Positions 36,156-45,666 are shown, numbered from the stretch's first letter. The stretch is DNA of 64,000 nucleotides from Pseudomonas gozinkensis (GCF_014863585.1 NZ_CP062253.1:2630501-2694500); one strand, 5' to 3'. Notes: generated by a model not told the origin, from the sequence alone. Program-made: numbers and translations.

Positions 36156-38192
36156 ATGCCTTCCCGTTTCCACACCTTCCAACCCCGCCTGACGCTCATG
36201 GCCTCGGCGCTGCTGATCGCTTCGCCTGCATTCGCCGCCGACCCGCTGGAACTGCAACCGCAAGTCATCACCGGCAATCCGCTGGGCAGTCAGACCCTGG
36301 CTTCGCCTTCGACCGTGTTGAGCGGCGATGACCTGACGCTGCAGCAAAAGGGCAGCCTCGGCGAAACCCTGAACAAGCAGCCGGGTGTGTCGTCGTCCTA
36401 CTTCGGCCCGGGTGCCAGTCGCCCGATCATTCGCGGGCAAGACGGCGATCGCATCCGCATCCTGCGCAACGGCGTCGGCGCGCTGGACGCCTCGTCGCTG
36501 TCCTACGATCACGCAGTGCCGCTGGACCCGGTCAACGTCGAGCGCATCGAAATCGTCCGTGGCCCGGCAGCGTTGCTGTATGGCGGCAGCGCCATCGGCG
36601 GGGTGGTCAACACCTTCGACAACCGTATCCCGACCGAAGCCATCGAAGGCATTCATGGTGCCGGCGAGTTGCGCTACGGCGGCGCCGACACCACTCGCAG
36701 CAGCGCCGGCAAACTCGAAGCCGGTAACGGCCAGTTTGCCTTGCACCTGGATGCCAGCGCCCGTGAGTTCAATGACCTGAAGATTCCCGGCTACGCCAAG
36801 ACCGGTCGTGAACGGGCGAACGACGATGGCGATTCGAAGAAGCATCGGCTGGCCAACAGCGACGGTCGTCAGGATGGCGGGGCGGTGGGCGGGTCGTACA
36901 CCTGGGATGACGGTTACGCGGGGCTGTCGTACAGCAATTACGACTCCAACTATGGCTCGCCGGCCGAAGACGATGTGCGCATCCGCATGGAGCAGGAGCA
37001 CTACGCGTTCGCCTCCGAAATCCGCAACCTCGAAGGCCCGTTCAGCTCGGTCAAATTCGACGCCGGCTACACCGATTACCAGCACCGGGAAATCGAGGGC
37101 GGCGAGGTTGGCACCACATTCAAGAACAAAGGCTACGAGGCGCGGGTCGAGGCACGGCATCAGCCGCTGGGGCCGTTCAACGGGGTGATTGGTGCGCAGG
37201 TCAGTCGCAACGAGTTCTCGGCGCTGGGCGAAGAAGCGTTCGTGCCGCACACCGATACCGACGCCGGTGCACTGTTCATTCTCGAAGAGCTGCAAGCCAC
37301 CGATCGTCTGCTGTTCACCCTCGGCGGACGCCTCGAACACACCACGGTCGACCCGGACGCCAAGGGCAACGAGCGTTTCGCCAATGCCGATCGCTCCAGC
37401 AGTTTCACCGCCGGCAGCCTGTCATCCGGCGCGGTGTACACGCTGACGCCGGTCTGGTCGGTCGCTGCAACGCTGGGCTACACCGAACGCGCGCCGACGT
37501 TCTATGAGCTTTACGCCAACGGCGCCCACGTCGCCACCGGCACTTATGAAGTCGGGGATGCGGGGCTGTCGAAAGAGAAAGCCGTCTCCAGCGACCTGGC
37601 CCTGCGTTTCGACAACGGTACGCACAAGGGCAGCGTCGGCGTCTTCTATAGCCATTTCTCCAACTACATCGGCCTGCTCGGGACGGGGCGCACGCTCAAC
37701 GAAGAAGGGGAGGAGGACGCCGATGGGATTCCTGAATACACCTACTCTGGCGTACGTGCGCGCTTCAGTGGCATCGAAGCGCAGGACCGCTGGACACTGG
37801 GTGAAAACGCCTACGGCAAGTTTGCGCTGGAGCTGTCGGGCGATTACACCCGGGCCAAGAACCTCGACAACGGCCAGGACCTGCCGCGCATCGCACCGCT
37901 GCGGTTGAACACCGGTCTGTTGTGGGAGCTGGATCGCTGGCAGGCGCGCATCGATGTGGAACACGCCAGTTCCCAGCACCGGGTGCCGGACAACGAAAGC
38001 AGCACCGACGGTTACACCACGCTTGGAGCGAATGTGGGTTATCACTTTGATGTCGGACAGAGCAAATGGCTGGCCTTCGTCAATGCCGAGAACCTGACCA
38101 ATCAGACCGTGCGTTATGCCAGCTCGATCCTGCGCGATATTGCGCCGGCAGAAGGGCGCAGCATTCAGGTCGGTCTGCGCACAACGTTCTGA
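36156..38192 (+). CDS. znuD: TonB-dependent zinc receptor, ZnuD-like
   Basis: 678 residues, outer-membrane receptor. There is a signal peptide to about residue 27 (LLIASPAFA-AD), then a plug domain (from about residue 33, with RPIIRGQDGDRIRILRNGV and VERIEIVRGPAALLYGGSAI). A 22-strand barrel follows, ending in the typical terminal Phe (VGLRTTF). The plug and barrel resemble ZnuD of Neisseria and Pseudomonas, and the Zur-like box upstream strongly supports zinc as the cargo. No siderophore partner genes are next to it. Confidence 0.87.
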   Translation: MPSRFHTFQPRLTLMASALLIASPAFAADPLELQPQVITGNPLGSQTLASPSTVLSGDDLTLQQKGSLGETLNKQPGVSSSYFGPGASRPIIRGQDGDRIRILRNGVGALDASSLSYDHAVPLDPVNVERIEIVRGPAALLYGGSAIGGVVNTFDNRIPTEAIEGIHGAGELRYGGADTTRSSAGKLEAGNGQFALHLDASAREFNDLKIPGYAKTGRERANDDGDSKKHRLANSDGRQDGGAVGGSYTWDDGYAGLSYSNYDSNYGSPAEDDVRIRMEQEHYAFASEIRNLEGPFSSVKFDAGYTDYQHREIEGGEVGTTFKNKGYEARVEARHQPLGPFNGVIGAQVSRNEFSALGEEAFVPHTDTDAGALFILEELQATDRLLFTLGGRLEHTTVDPDAKGNERFANADRSSSFTAGSLSSGAVYTLTPVWSVAATLGYTERAPTFYELYANGAHVATGTYEVGDAGLSKEKAVSSDLALRFDNGTHKGSVGVFYSHFSNYIGLLGTGRTLNEEGEEDADGIPEYTYSGVRARFSGIEAQDRWTLGENAYGKFALELSGDYTRAKNLDNGQDLPRIAPLRLNTGLLWELDRWQARIDVEHASSQHRVPDNESSTDGYTTLGANVGYHFDVGQSKWLAFVNAENLTNQTVRYASSILRDIAPAEGRSIQVGLRTTF

Positions 38193-38210
38193 TCGTTCAC
38201 ACCGGATAGG

Positions 38211-38235
38211 CGCCAGCGTCGTTGCGACGCTGGCG
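38211..38235. terminator. Hairpin between convergent znuD and sulfatase genes
   Basis: CGCCAGCGTCG, loop TTG, CGACGCTGGCG: a perfect 11-bp stem placed between the two stop codons. No T-run on either side; probable bidirectional terminator. Confidence 0.55.
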
Positions 38236-38241
38236 TTCACC

Positions 38242-40452
38242 TCAACTCGATTGAGCGGTGTCTTCTTCCGGGATCTCGTCCAGCAGATCCTGTTGCCCCG
38301 GCAGTTCGGTGATCACGCTGAAATCACTGACTTCCACGGCGCCCAGGCCATACCCCAACAAGTGAAACGAAAACGCTTTGCGCGGTTGCGGGTTGTCGAA
38401 GCTGAAATCCATCTCCAGCGGCTGATCCGCCGTGGCCACCATCTCGGTCGGCAGGCCCAGTTGCACGTCCTGTTCGAATTCCTTGGCCTTGAGCTGAATG
38501 TACGCCGCCTGCTGCGGATCCACCGAACGCACGGTCAGGCGCACGCGGGTGTGGGAGCCCTTGGGCATTTCCAGGTATTGCGCGCCGATCAGGTTGTCGG
38601 CCCAGTCGTCCTTGATCTGCGCTTGCAGCGGGATGACGTTGGCGCTGCCGAACTGGTAGCGCTGGTTCAGCGGGGTACGCAGCAGCGACAGGTCCAGGGC
38701 CGAAGCGCGGGCGGCGATGTCCCGGGCGTTCTGGCTGCTGGCGTTGCCCTTGAACGTGGCGCTTTCGGCGATGAAACCTTCGCTGGCGTAATTGCGGCAG
38801 CGGCGCGGCATGTCGCATTCAGTCAGCAGGCCGCGACCGTCGTGATAGCGCAGCTTGCCGTTGGTGAACGACATGATTTCACGGCCCGAATCGTAATCGC
38901 GAAACAGCGAGCGACCGCTGAGGGCGGAAGGCACCGGAAAGTCGAAGTAATCCAGAATCGACGCGCTCAGATCGACGTGACCGTAGACCCCGGCGTTCAG
39001 GCGCGGCAGCTGCGCCTGCTCCGGCGCGAGGGTCAGGTTGAAGCCCCAGGACGACGCGAGGCGCACACCGTCGATGCCATGGGATTCGTCCGAGGTGATG
39101 ACCACCAGCGTGTCTTTCAGCACGCCCTGGCGTTCGAGCCCGCTGAGAAACTGCTCCAGCGCATCGTCCAGATAACCGACGGCGGCCTGCTTCGGCGTGT
39201 CGTAGCGTTGCAAGTATTCCTCGGGCGCGGAGTAGGGCTGGTGAGTGCCGACGGTCAGCAGCGTGAGCATCCACGGCTGTTTCTGTTTTTTCAGGTCGCC
39301 GACGTATTTCAGCGCGCCTTCGAAAAACGCCTTGTCATCCTTGCCCCACGGGAATTCCAGGTAGTTGGCGTTGGTGAACCACTCCAGGCCATGGGTCGCG
39401 TCAAAACCGATGTGCGGCATGATCTTGTCTTTAGCCATGAACCGCAGCCCTGCGCCTTGCAGGTAATGCGTGGCGAAACCGTGCTGACGCAACTGCGCCG
39501 GCAAGCAGGCCTGATTACGCTCGTGCTGGGTCAGCATTTCCACGCCTTTGGGCGTGCCGTTGTCGAGCTTGTCGTAATCGCCGCAAAGCATGGCGTACAG
39601 ACCGCGAATGGTCTGGTGAGTGTGCAACACGTAATCCGGGGTGTTCATGCCGCGCTCGGCCCAGCGGCTGAGGTTGGGCATCAGGTCTTCCTGATAATGG
39701 CTGCCGATGGCTTGGCGATTGGCGCCGATGTAGGCGCCGGGAATGCCTTCGAGGGCAACGATCAGCACATTGCGCGCCTGGCCCTTGGCCGCCAGCAACG
39801 GGTGACCGTTCAGATCAACATCAGTGAGCCCGGCCATCGGCGGCGGAGCGACTTGGGTGTCACCCTCCATCCATTCTTCAGCCTGCATCTGCACATCGGC
39901 GACCTGCGCGGCCAGCAACTGGTGCGGCAGGTTGTACAGACGCCACGGATCGGCATCGCTCGGGTTTAAGTGCTGCGCGCCCCAGTATGCGGAGAACAAC
40001 AGCACCGGCGTCGCCCAGGCTGCGCGGGGCAGAGCCGGGGCGGTTGTCGCGCGTTGAGTCCAATGACTCAGCAACCACAGCGTCAGAGCCACCAGCAGCG
40101 CAACCGCCACACCGGGATGGGCGAAGCCGCCGCCGGTGGAGTTCTCCACGAACTGCGGGTCGATCAGGTAATGCAGGTCCGCCACGGTCGGCAGGCGGCC
40201 GACCGCGCTGACCAGTTCAGCGGTCGCCACCGCCAGCAATCCCCAGAACAGCAGCACCGGCAGCGCCAGCCACCAGGGACGACGATGCAACAGCACCACC
40301 AGCAGACTGCCGATGGCCAGATCCGACAGATAACCGAACAGGCTCGACCAGCCAAGTGCCGCGCGAAGGCACACCGGCACGAACAGTACCAGGAAAATCA
40401 GAGAAAGAAGACGGGCATCCAGGTGCCGCAGTCGTTGAAAAAGAGCGCTCAC
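38242..40452 (-). CDS. LTA synthase family membrane sulfatase
   Basis: 736 residues. Five N-terminal membrane helices (to about residue 165) anchor a large periplasmic sulfatase-type domain. The probable Thr nucleophile is in HTHQTIRGLYAMLCG, the metal site includes Glu in VALEGIPGAYIG, and Asp/His lie in ITSDESHGID. In Gram-negatives these enzymes transfer phosphoglycerol (OpgB/MdoB-like) or phosphoethanolamine to envelope glycans. The exact substrate is not readable here. The start is GTG at 40452 with GGAAGG about 8 nt upstream. Confidence 0.87.
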   Translation of the reverse strand: MSALFQRLRHLDARLLSLIFLVLFVPVCLRAALGWSSLFGYLSDLAIGSLLVVLLHRRPWWLALPVLLFWGLLAVATAELVSAVGRLPTVADLHYLIDPQFVENSTGGGFAHPGVAVALLVALTLWLLSHWTQRATTAPALPRAAWATPVLLFSAYWGAQHLNPSDADPWRLYNLPHQLLAAQVADVQMQAEEWMEGDTQVAPPPMAGLTDVDLNGHPLLAAKGQARNVLIVALEGIPGAYIGANRQAIGSHYQEDLMPNLSRWAERGMNTPDYVLHTHQTIRGLYAMLCGDYDKLDNGTPKGVEMLTQHERNQACLPAQLRQHGFATHYLQGAGLRFMAKDKIMPHIGFDATHGLEWFTNANYLEFPWGKDDKAFFEGALKYVGDLKKQKQPWMLTLLTVGTHQPYSAPEEYLQRYDTPKQAAVGYLDDALEQFLSGLERQGVLKDTLVVITSDESHGIDGVRLASSWGFNLTLAPEQAQLPRLNAGVYGHVDLSASILDYFDFPVPSALSGRSLFRDYDSGREIMSFTNGKLRYHDGRGLLTECDMPRRCRNYASEGFIAESATFKGNASSQNARDIAARASALDLSLLRTPLNQRYQFGSANVIPLQAQIKDDWADNLIGAQYLEMPKGSHTRVRLTVRSVDPQQAAYIQLKAKEFEQDVQLGLPTEMVATADQPLEMDFSFDNPQPRKAFSFHLLGYGLGAVEVSDFSVITELPGQQDLLDEIPEEDTAQSS

Positions 40453-40740
40453 AAAAAAGACCTTCCAGCCATTAAACCGTCATAAAAGTGTGGGCGATGA
40501 TACCAAGGGTGGGCTGTCTGATCGCCTTTTTAAACGGCTGGGTGATCGGGTCCCGAAAGGCACTGTTAGCCTCCCGGATGAGCCGGGGCCTTGATCGGCG
40601 ACCGTCCTGGCGGTTTTTCGGCCTGAGCGCAGCGACGGTTTTATTGTTTCAGGCTGTTTAACCGGCCTTTGATCCGTTCGTGCTGCATTTGCGAACCAGT
40701 GCGATTTACAATGCGCGACCTCTGATGGAGATCAAGCTCC

Positions 40741-41772
40741 GTGGATGTCCTCACGCAACTCTTTGCGCAGCTCTGCCACTGGGTGATCGATCCGGTCACC
40801 GAGCAGTTCCTTGGCCTGTTCGATTTGAACGGTCGCCTGGGTGTGGTGTTTCTGCTCACGTCCTACGGCGTGGCTTACGGCCTTTATCGCCACCGAAAAT
40901 CCCGACATCTGACGCAGGCCCGATCCTTTTGGCAATTTGTCGGCGGCGGTCGCGTCCACGGCCATCGTTCGGCCTGGCTGGATTACCGTTATTACTTCAT
41001 CAAGGCGATTCTTCGAGTGACGCTGGTGTTGCCCGTGGTCGGCCTCGTCGATCCGCACATTCTGCGTTCAGGCGACTACGCGCAGTTTTTCACTCAGCTG
41101 TGGGGTGCGCGCGAGCAACTGCCGGATCATCCGTTGATCGCGCTGTTCTACGGACTTGGCGTGTTCCTGTTCAGGGATTTTCTGCATTACTGGATTCACC
41201 GCGCCTTCCACTCCCGCTATCTGTGGGAATTTCACAAGGTTCACCATTCGGCGCCGGTACTGGTGCCGGCCACCGCCAGCCGGATTCACATCGTCGAATC
41301 GATCGTCGAGCGGATCGTCATCACCGCCGGCCTCGGCGCGTTTGCCGGTGTGGTCTGGTACGCCTGTGGCGGCGAGGTCAGCCGCTATACGCTGTTCGGA
41401 GTGACCTGGCTGGTGCTGATCATCAACAGCCTGGGCTCCAATCTGCGGCACAGCCATGTCTGGCTGTCGTTCGGGCCGGCGATCGAGCATGTGCTCAACA
41501 GCCCGGCCCAGCACCAGATCCACCACAGCGACGCCCCACGACATTTCAACAAGAACTTCGCGATCAACCTGTCACTGTGGGACTGGCTGTTCGGCACGCT
41601 GTACGTCACCACTTCAAAGCCCGAAGTCCTGCGCTTCGGCACGGGCGAGCAAGACCGCACGCGTTATCTGACGCTGTACAGCCTGATCGTCACGCCGTTT
41701 GTGGACACTGCCAAGCGCTTGTCGTCGAACGCCGACGGGCTCAGAACCCGGTTCAACCAGCGTACGCCATGA
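40741..41772 (+). CDS. Sterol desaturase/fatty acid hydroxylase family membrane protein
   Basis: 343 residues, di-iron membrane hydroxylase. The eight-histidine pattern is visible: HYWIHRAFH, EFHKVHHS, LRHSHV and HQIHHSDAPRHF. Four to five membrane helices. Such enzymes hydroxylate lipids or related hydrophobic substrates; the bacterial substrate is unknown. I chose GTG 40741 by family length and frame; a clear ribosome binding site is not seen. The 3' end overlaps the convergent GFA gene by 20 bases. Confidence 0.88.
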   Translation: MDVLTQLFAQLCHWVIDPVTEQFLGLFDLNGRLGVVFLLTSYGVAYGLYRHRKSRHLTQARSFWQFVGGGRVHGHRSAWLDYRYYFIKAILRVTLVLPVVGLVDPHILRSGDYAQFFTQLWGAREQLPDHPLIALFYGLGVFLFRDFLHYWIHRAFHSRYLWEFHKVHHSAPVLVPATASRIHIVESIVERIVITAGLGAFAGVVWYACGGEVSRYTLFGVTWLVLIINSLGSNLRHSHVWLSFGPAIEHVLNSPAQHQIHHSDAPRHFNKNFAINLSLWDWLFGTLYVTTSKPEVLRFGTGEQDRTRYLTLYSLIVTPFVDTAKRLSSNADGLRTRFNQRTP

Positions 41773-42196
41773 GGGCTTCGCCGAAGGCCTGCGGGGTCGG
41801 GCTCTGCGGCCAGCTCGGCAACTCCTCGGGCAATGTCAGCCAGGGTTGTTTGTGACTGATCCAGATGTGCGCCATCGGTTGCAGTGAGCGACTTTCATCG
41901 AGCGTGCCGGCGCGCAGCACTTTCATCCCCGGCGCGGCCGTGGTGGTGTTGCACAGACGCGTGTGGCAGACGCTGCACAGCTGATGTTCGGTGTGCTGGC
42001 CATTGAGATCGTAGGCATAAGTGGTCAACGGTCCGCTCAGCGTCAGGGCGTCGGCGGGCAGCAGCGCATGCAGGGCAAAGGCGCTGCCGCTCCAGGTTTG
42101 GCAATCCGTGCAATGGCAGGCGTAGATCGCCGGCGGCACGTCGGTGTTCAACTGATAGCGGACGGCACTGCAGCGACATTGGCCGGTGAGTGTCAT
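41753..42196 (-). CDS. GFA (glutathione-dependent formaldehyde-activating-like) protein
   Basis: 147 residues from ATG 42196, with AGGAG 8 nt upstream on the minus strand. GFA/CENP-V fold with zinc cysteines: C7 and C9 (GQCRCSAV), CHCTDCQ at 27-33, and CSVCHTRLC later. Family members bind zinc and glutathione-like thiols. Most are of unknown substrate, and the formaldehyde link applies to few of them. Divergent from the LysR gene at 42324. Confidence 0.88.
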   Translation of the reverse strand: MTLTGQCRCSAVRYQLNTDVPPAIYACHCTDCQTWSGSAFALHALLPADALTLSGPLTTYAYDLNGQHTEHQLCSVCHTRLCNTTTAAPGMKVLRAGTLDESRSLQPMAHIWISHKQPWLTLPEELPSWPQSPTPQAFGEALMAYAG

Positions 42197-42323
42197 GGGC
42201 AAGGCTCCTCCTACTGCGGGTTCGATGCCGGGCGCAAGGCCCGTGCGGTATGCTCGCGCAGCATGCCGCAGACCCCGGTGAATGAACATCGGCCAAAACT
42301 GCCCAACCGCTCACAGGAAATGT

Positions 42324-43214
42324 ATGAACGCTCCACAACTTCAATGGGAAACCCAGCGCGCCTTTCTCGCGGTATTGCGCACCGGCAGTCTGTCGGGCGC
42401 CGCGCGTTTGCTGGGAATCGCCCAGGCCACGGCGCGGCGGCGGATAGAGGCGCTGGAGCAGAGCGTCGGCGTCAGCCTGTTCATCCGCTCGCCTTCGGGG
42501 CTGTTGCCGACCGAGACTGCGAAGGAGCTGATCGGCCACGTTGAAGCCATGGCCCTGGCCGCCAATGCTTTCAACCGCGCCGCTTCCGCCGACGTGGCGC
42601 AAACCGGCGGCACCGTGCGCCTGACGGCCGGCAAGCTGTTGGGCGTCGAGATCCTGCCGCCGATGTTGCGTCGCCTGCGTCAGCAACACCCGCAATTGGG
42701 TCTGGAATTGAATGTGTCGAATCGTCTGCAAACCCTCTCACAGCAAGAGGCCGACGTCGCCGTGCGCATCCGCCGCCCGACCGAAGCTTCGGTGGTGGCG
42801 CGCAAGGTCGGCGATCTGCACGTCGGCCTGTACGCCACGCCGGAATTGCTGGCGGAGCAGGGCGTGCCTGAAACGCCTGAGGACTTGCGCCATTTTTCGC
42901 TGATCGGCCCGGATCGCCATGCAGGCGAAATCGAGTTTCTGCGCGAACGCGGCTTCGATTGTTCAGCCGAGCACACGGCGATCCGCACCGATGATCATCT
43001 GGCGCAATGGGCGGCGTTGCGTGCGGGGCTGGGGGTTGGCGTGAGTTCCCGGCAACTGGCCCAGCGTCACGGCTTGGTCCGAGTCCTGCCCGAGTTTGTG
43101 GATTTTACGGTGGATGTATGGATCGCCATGCATCAGGACATGCGCCGGGTGCAGCGGGTTTCTGCGGTGTTTGACGGCTTGGGTGCGGACTTGCAGGCGT
43201 TTCTGGAAGGCTGA
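42324..43214 (+). CDS. LysR-family transcriptional regulator
   Basis: 296 residues from ATG 42324, preceded by AGGAAATGT. The HTH is typical (AFLAVLRTGSLSGAARLLGI, then ARRRIEALEQSVGVSLFIRS). The effector domain runs from about residue 88 to the end. It belongs to the subgroup whose members often control a divergent gene; here that is the GFA gene, 127 bases away. The effector is not known. Confidence 0.9.
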   Translation: MNAPQLQWETQRAFLAVLRTGSLSGAARLLGIAQATARRRIEALEQSVGVSLFIRSPSGLLPTETAKELIGHVEAMALAANAFNRAASADVAQTGGTVRLTAGKLLGVEILPPMLRRLRQQHPQLGLELNVSNRLQTLSQQEADVAVRIRRPTEASVVARKVGDLHVGLYATPELLAEQGVPETPEDLRHFSLIGPDRHAGEIEFLRERGFDCSAEHTAIRTDDHLAQWAALRAGLGVGVSSRQLAQRHGLVRVLPEFVDFTVDVWIAMHQDMRRVQRVSAVFDGLGADLQAFLEG

Positions 43215-43317
43215 CGTTCAGGTGATATCAATATGCGATAACGGTATTTAAATTTCATTTTTTATAGCGATAGAGTCCGGCCTCACAGATTTTCCGGTAA
43301 ATCACTGCGAGGTTGTC

Positions 43318-44331
43318 ATGGCCCTACCGTTCAAACGTTCTGCACTGGCGCTGCTGGCGGCTTCGCTGGCTGGCGCATTGCTCGGCAACACCGCTCAGGC
43401 CGAAGGCAAGATCAGCATCGCCCAGCAATTCGGCATCGGTTATCTGATTCTGGATGTGGTGCGCGATCAGCACTTGATCGAGAAGCACGGCAAGGCCCAG
43501 GGCCTGGACATCAAGGTCGACTGGAACAGCATTTCCGGCGCCACCGCCATGAACGAAGCGTTGCTCACCGGATCCCTGGACGTGGTCTCGGCCGGTGTGC
43601 CGCCGATGCTCACCGTGTGGGACCGCACCAAGGGCAAGCAGAACGTCAAGGCCATCGCTTCGCTGGGCTCGATGCCCAACTACCTGCTGACCAATAACCC
43701 GAACGTGAAAACCCTCAAGGACTTCAGCGACAAGGATCGCATCGCCGTTCCGGCGGCGGGTGTGGGTTTCCAGTCACGCACGCTGCAGATCGAAACGGCG
43801 AAAGAATTCGGCAATGACCAGTACAAGAAATTCGACGACATCTCCGTCAGCCTGCCGCACCCCGATGCCACGGCCGCGTTGATCGCCGGCGGCTCGGAAA
43901 TCAACGCGCATTTCTCCAGCCCGCCGTTCCAGTACCAGGCGTTGCAGAATCCCAACGTGCATAAAGTGCTGAGTTCCTACGACGTGCTCGGCGGCCAGGC
44001 CACGTTCAACGTGCTCTACACCACGGAAAAATTCCACGACGAAAACCCGAAAACCTACAAGGCGTTCTACGACGCACTGGCTGAGGCCGAGAAAATTATC
44101 AAGGCCGACAAGCCTGCGGCAGCTCAAGCTTACATTCGGGTTGAACAGTCGAAGTTGCCGCTGGCGCTGGTGGAGAAAATCGTCACCGACCCGGAAATCG
44201 ATTTCACCGTGGTGCCGCAACGCACCTTTATCTATGCAGAGAAATTGCAGGAGCTGGGCGTGCTGAAAAACAAGGCGGACAGCTGGAAGGATTATTTCTT
44301 TGAAGAGGCGCATGGCGGGGCGGGGAGTTGA
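43318..44331 (+). CDS. ABC transporter substrate-binding protein, SsuA/TauA/NrtA type (orphan)
   Basis: 337 residues. Signal peptide cleaved after GNTAQA (about residue 28), then a two-lobed periplasmic binding fold (ISIAQQFGIGYLILDVVRDQ; MNEALLTGSLDVVSAGVPPM). Related proteins bind sulfonates, taurine, nitrate or bicarbonate. No permease or ATPase gene is adjacent, so it must share a transporter encoded elsewhere or act in sensing. A strong terminator follows. The ligand cannot be told from sequence. Confidence 0.86.
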   Translation: MALPFKRSALALLAASLAGALLGNTAQAEGKISIAQQFGIGYLILDVVRDQHLIEKHGKAQGLDIKVDWNSISGATAMNEALLTGSLDVVSAGVPPMLTVWDRTKGKQNVKAIASLGSMPNYLLTNNPNVKTLKDFSDKDRIAVPAAGVGFQSRTLQIETAKEFGNDQYKKFDDISVSLPHPDATAALIAGGSEINAHFSSPPFQYQALQNPNVHKVLSSYDVLGGQATFNVLYTTEKFHDENPKTYKAFYDALAEAEKIIKADKPAAAQAYIRVEQSKLPLALVEKIVTDPEIDFTVVPQRTFIYAEKLQELGVLKNKADSWKDYFFEEAHGGAGS

Positions 44332-44351
44332 ACAGTCGTCATTTGTGAACA

Positions 44352-44390
44352 GTCCGCCCGGCAGCCTGTGCTGACGGGCGGACTTTTCTT
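44352..44390 (+). terminator. Intrinsic terminator of the binding protein gene
   Basis: GTCCGCCCG (44352-44360), 14-nt loop, CGGGCGGAC (44375-44383), then TTTTCTT. It ends the plus-strand transcript just before the convergent HTH gene stop at 44392. Confidence 0.88.
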
Positions 44391-44391
44391 A

Positions 44392-44589
44392 TCAACTCAC
44401 CGAGTCATCAAAGATGCTCTCAATCGGCATCTCGAACGCCCGGGCAATCTGGAACGCCAGAGGCAGGCTCGGGTCGTAGCGTTCGTTTTCAATCGCATTG
44501 ATGGTCTGGCGCGAAACGTTCAGGCGTTCGGCCAGATCAACCTGCGACCACTTACGCTCGGCTCGCAGTTCCTTGAGGCGGTTCTTCAT
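44392..44589 (-). CDS. Small Xre-type (YozG/Cro-like) HTH regulator
   Basis: 65 residues starting MKNRLKELRAERKWSQVDLA. Nearly the whole protein is an HTH_3 domain (RLNVSRQTINAIENERYDPS). This compact family typically represses its own operon, which often contains a small membrane protein, exactly as here. The ATG at 44589 overlaps the stop of the upstream membrane protein gene by 4 nt. The palindrome at 44974 is its likely operator. Confidence 0.88.
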   Translation of the reverse strand: MKNRLKELRAERKWSQVDLAERLNVSRQTINAIENERYDPSLPLAFQIARAFEMPIESIFDDSVS

Positions 44590-44960
44590 TGGTAGCGGCG
44601 CCGGGCGATGCGCAGGCCGATCATCCACATCGCACCCATCACCGGCCAGACCCAGAACCACGGGATATGGGGGGCGCCGACGTTCTCCAGAAAACCGTAG
44701 CTGAAGGTCAGCAACGCCGAGGCAGCGAAGGCGAAGCCGAGGGCTTCGAACTGGATGCGCAGATACATTTCGTCCAGACGCCTCATGTCGCGTACCACGC
44801 TCCAGCACACCAGTGCGGCCGGAATCATCGGCGTCAGAACAATGAGCGTGCGCAGGTAAATGTTGGCGTCCCCCAACGACTGCAGCGCAACCGTCGAGGC
44901 AATCAGCACGACGGCATACAGCGCCAGCGCCCCGCCCATTTCGAGATGGAATCGATTCAT
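44586..44960 (-). CDS. Small membrane protein paired with HTH regulator
   Basis: 124 residues with four hydrophobic helices (GALALYAVVLIASTVALQSL; LIVLTPMIPAALVCWSVV; ALGFAFAASALLTFSYGF; WFWVWPVMGAMWMIGLRI). No catalytic motif. Translation is coupled to the downstream HTH gene through an ATGA overlap. Many bacteria keep such DUF-type membrane/HTH pairs; function unknown. Confidence 0.82.
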   Translation of the reverse strand: MNRFHLEMGGALALYAVVLIASTVALQSLGDANIYLRTLIVLTPMIPAALVCWSVVRDMRRLDEMYLRIQFEALGFAFAASALLTFSYGFLENVGAPHIPWFWVWPVMGAMWMIGLRIARRRYQ

Positions 44961-44973
44961 GCTTCACTTCCTG

Positions 44974-44991
44974 TGTAAAAGACCCTTTACA
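44974..44991. promoter_or_regulatory. Candidate operator of the HTH/membrane protein pair
   Basis: TGTAAA-AGACCC-TTTACA is a perfect 6-bp inverted repeat 14 bases before the membrane protein start. Another TGTAAA half-site is at 45014-45019. Fits autoregulation by the small HTH protein (inference). Confidence 0.55.
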
Positions 44992-45042
44992 TAGTCACTG
45001 AAGCCACTGGCAATGTAAAGCACGCTTTCCATCAGGACTCGA

Positions 45043-45504
45043 TTAGCCCTCGGCATTCATCGACCGAATCAGGTTGTTGCGCAACGTGACGATCGACTTC
45101 TGCATCTGCGTGAATTCTTCTGTGGTCAGCCCCGTCGCCTCGAACAGGCTCGTGCCCGAAGACACGTTGCGCAGGTCGCGGCCGCTCTGGGTCAGGCTGA
45201 TTCGTACCTGGCGTTCGTCTGCCGGGTCGCGCTGGCGCTGCACGTAGCCCATGGCCTGGAGTTTTTTCAGGATCGGGGTGAGGGTGTTGGATTCCAGAAA
45301 CAGCTTCTCGCCCAGGCCGCCGACGGTCTGGTTGTCCTGCTCCCAGAGGGAGACGATGGTGATGTATTGGGTGTAAGTCAGGCCGAGCCGTTCGAGGATC
45401 GGTTTGTAGGCCTTGCCGAACGCCAGGTTGGTGGAGTAGACGGCAAAGCACAGGAAATCGCTGAGTTTGAGATCGGTTGGTGCGGTGTTGGCGGTGGAAT
45501 TCAT
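45043..45504 (-). CDS. ohrR: MarR-family organic peroxide sensor OhrR
   Basis: 153 residues. The redox-sensing cysteine is C19 in SDFLCFAVYSTNLAF, the hallmark of OhrR, and the winged helix is at about residues 55-100. When oxidised by organic hydroperoxides it releases the ohr promoter. The start at 45504 is preferred because GAGG lies 6 nt upstream; the ATG two codons earlier (45510) is too close to that site. Located just downstream of an ohr gene on the same strand. Confidence 0.92.
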   Translation of the reverse strand: MNSTANTAPTDLKLSDFLCFAVYSTNLAFGKAYKPILERLGLTYTQYITIVSLWEQDNQTVGGLGEKLFLESNTLTPILKKLQAMGYVQRQRDPADERQVRISLTQSGRDLRNVSSGTSLFEATGLTTEEFTQMQKSIVTLRNNLIRSMNAEG

Positions 45505-45550
45505 GTTCATCCTCGTGGGTCGGGTGACCGGTGAAACGAATGGGGCGAAC

Positions 45551-45571
45551 TATACGTCGGATGCGATTCTA
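45551..45571. promoter_or_regulatory. Candidate OhrR operator before ohrR
   Basis: TATACGTCGGATGCGATTCT resembles the palindromes at 45655 and 46187 (core TCGCATGCGA) with a few mismatches, and sits about 50 bases before the ohrR start. Suggests autoregulation. Confidence 0.45.
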
Positions 45572-45654
45572 TCGGGAGGGTTGATCATGTTGCCTGAGGT
45601 GACCGGTTCGCCATGGACGAGCGCGAACCGGTTATCTATTTCCTATGCGCCTAT

Positions 45655-45666
45655 ATCGCATGCGAT
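45655..45666. promoter_or_regulatory. Perfect palindrome ATCGCATGCGAT, candidate OhrR operator
   Basis: Twelve-base perfect palindrome followed by GTA, between ohr and ohrR. The same core plus ATGTA occurs before ohr at 46187. Repetition at both promoters supports a shared regulator. Confidence 0.55.

Noticed and set aside
40680..41855. Plus-strand frame of 391 codons
   Set aside because: Alternate frame over the sterol-desaturase-family gene, whose histidine motifs prove the other frame.
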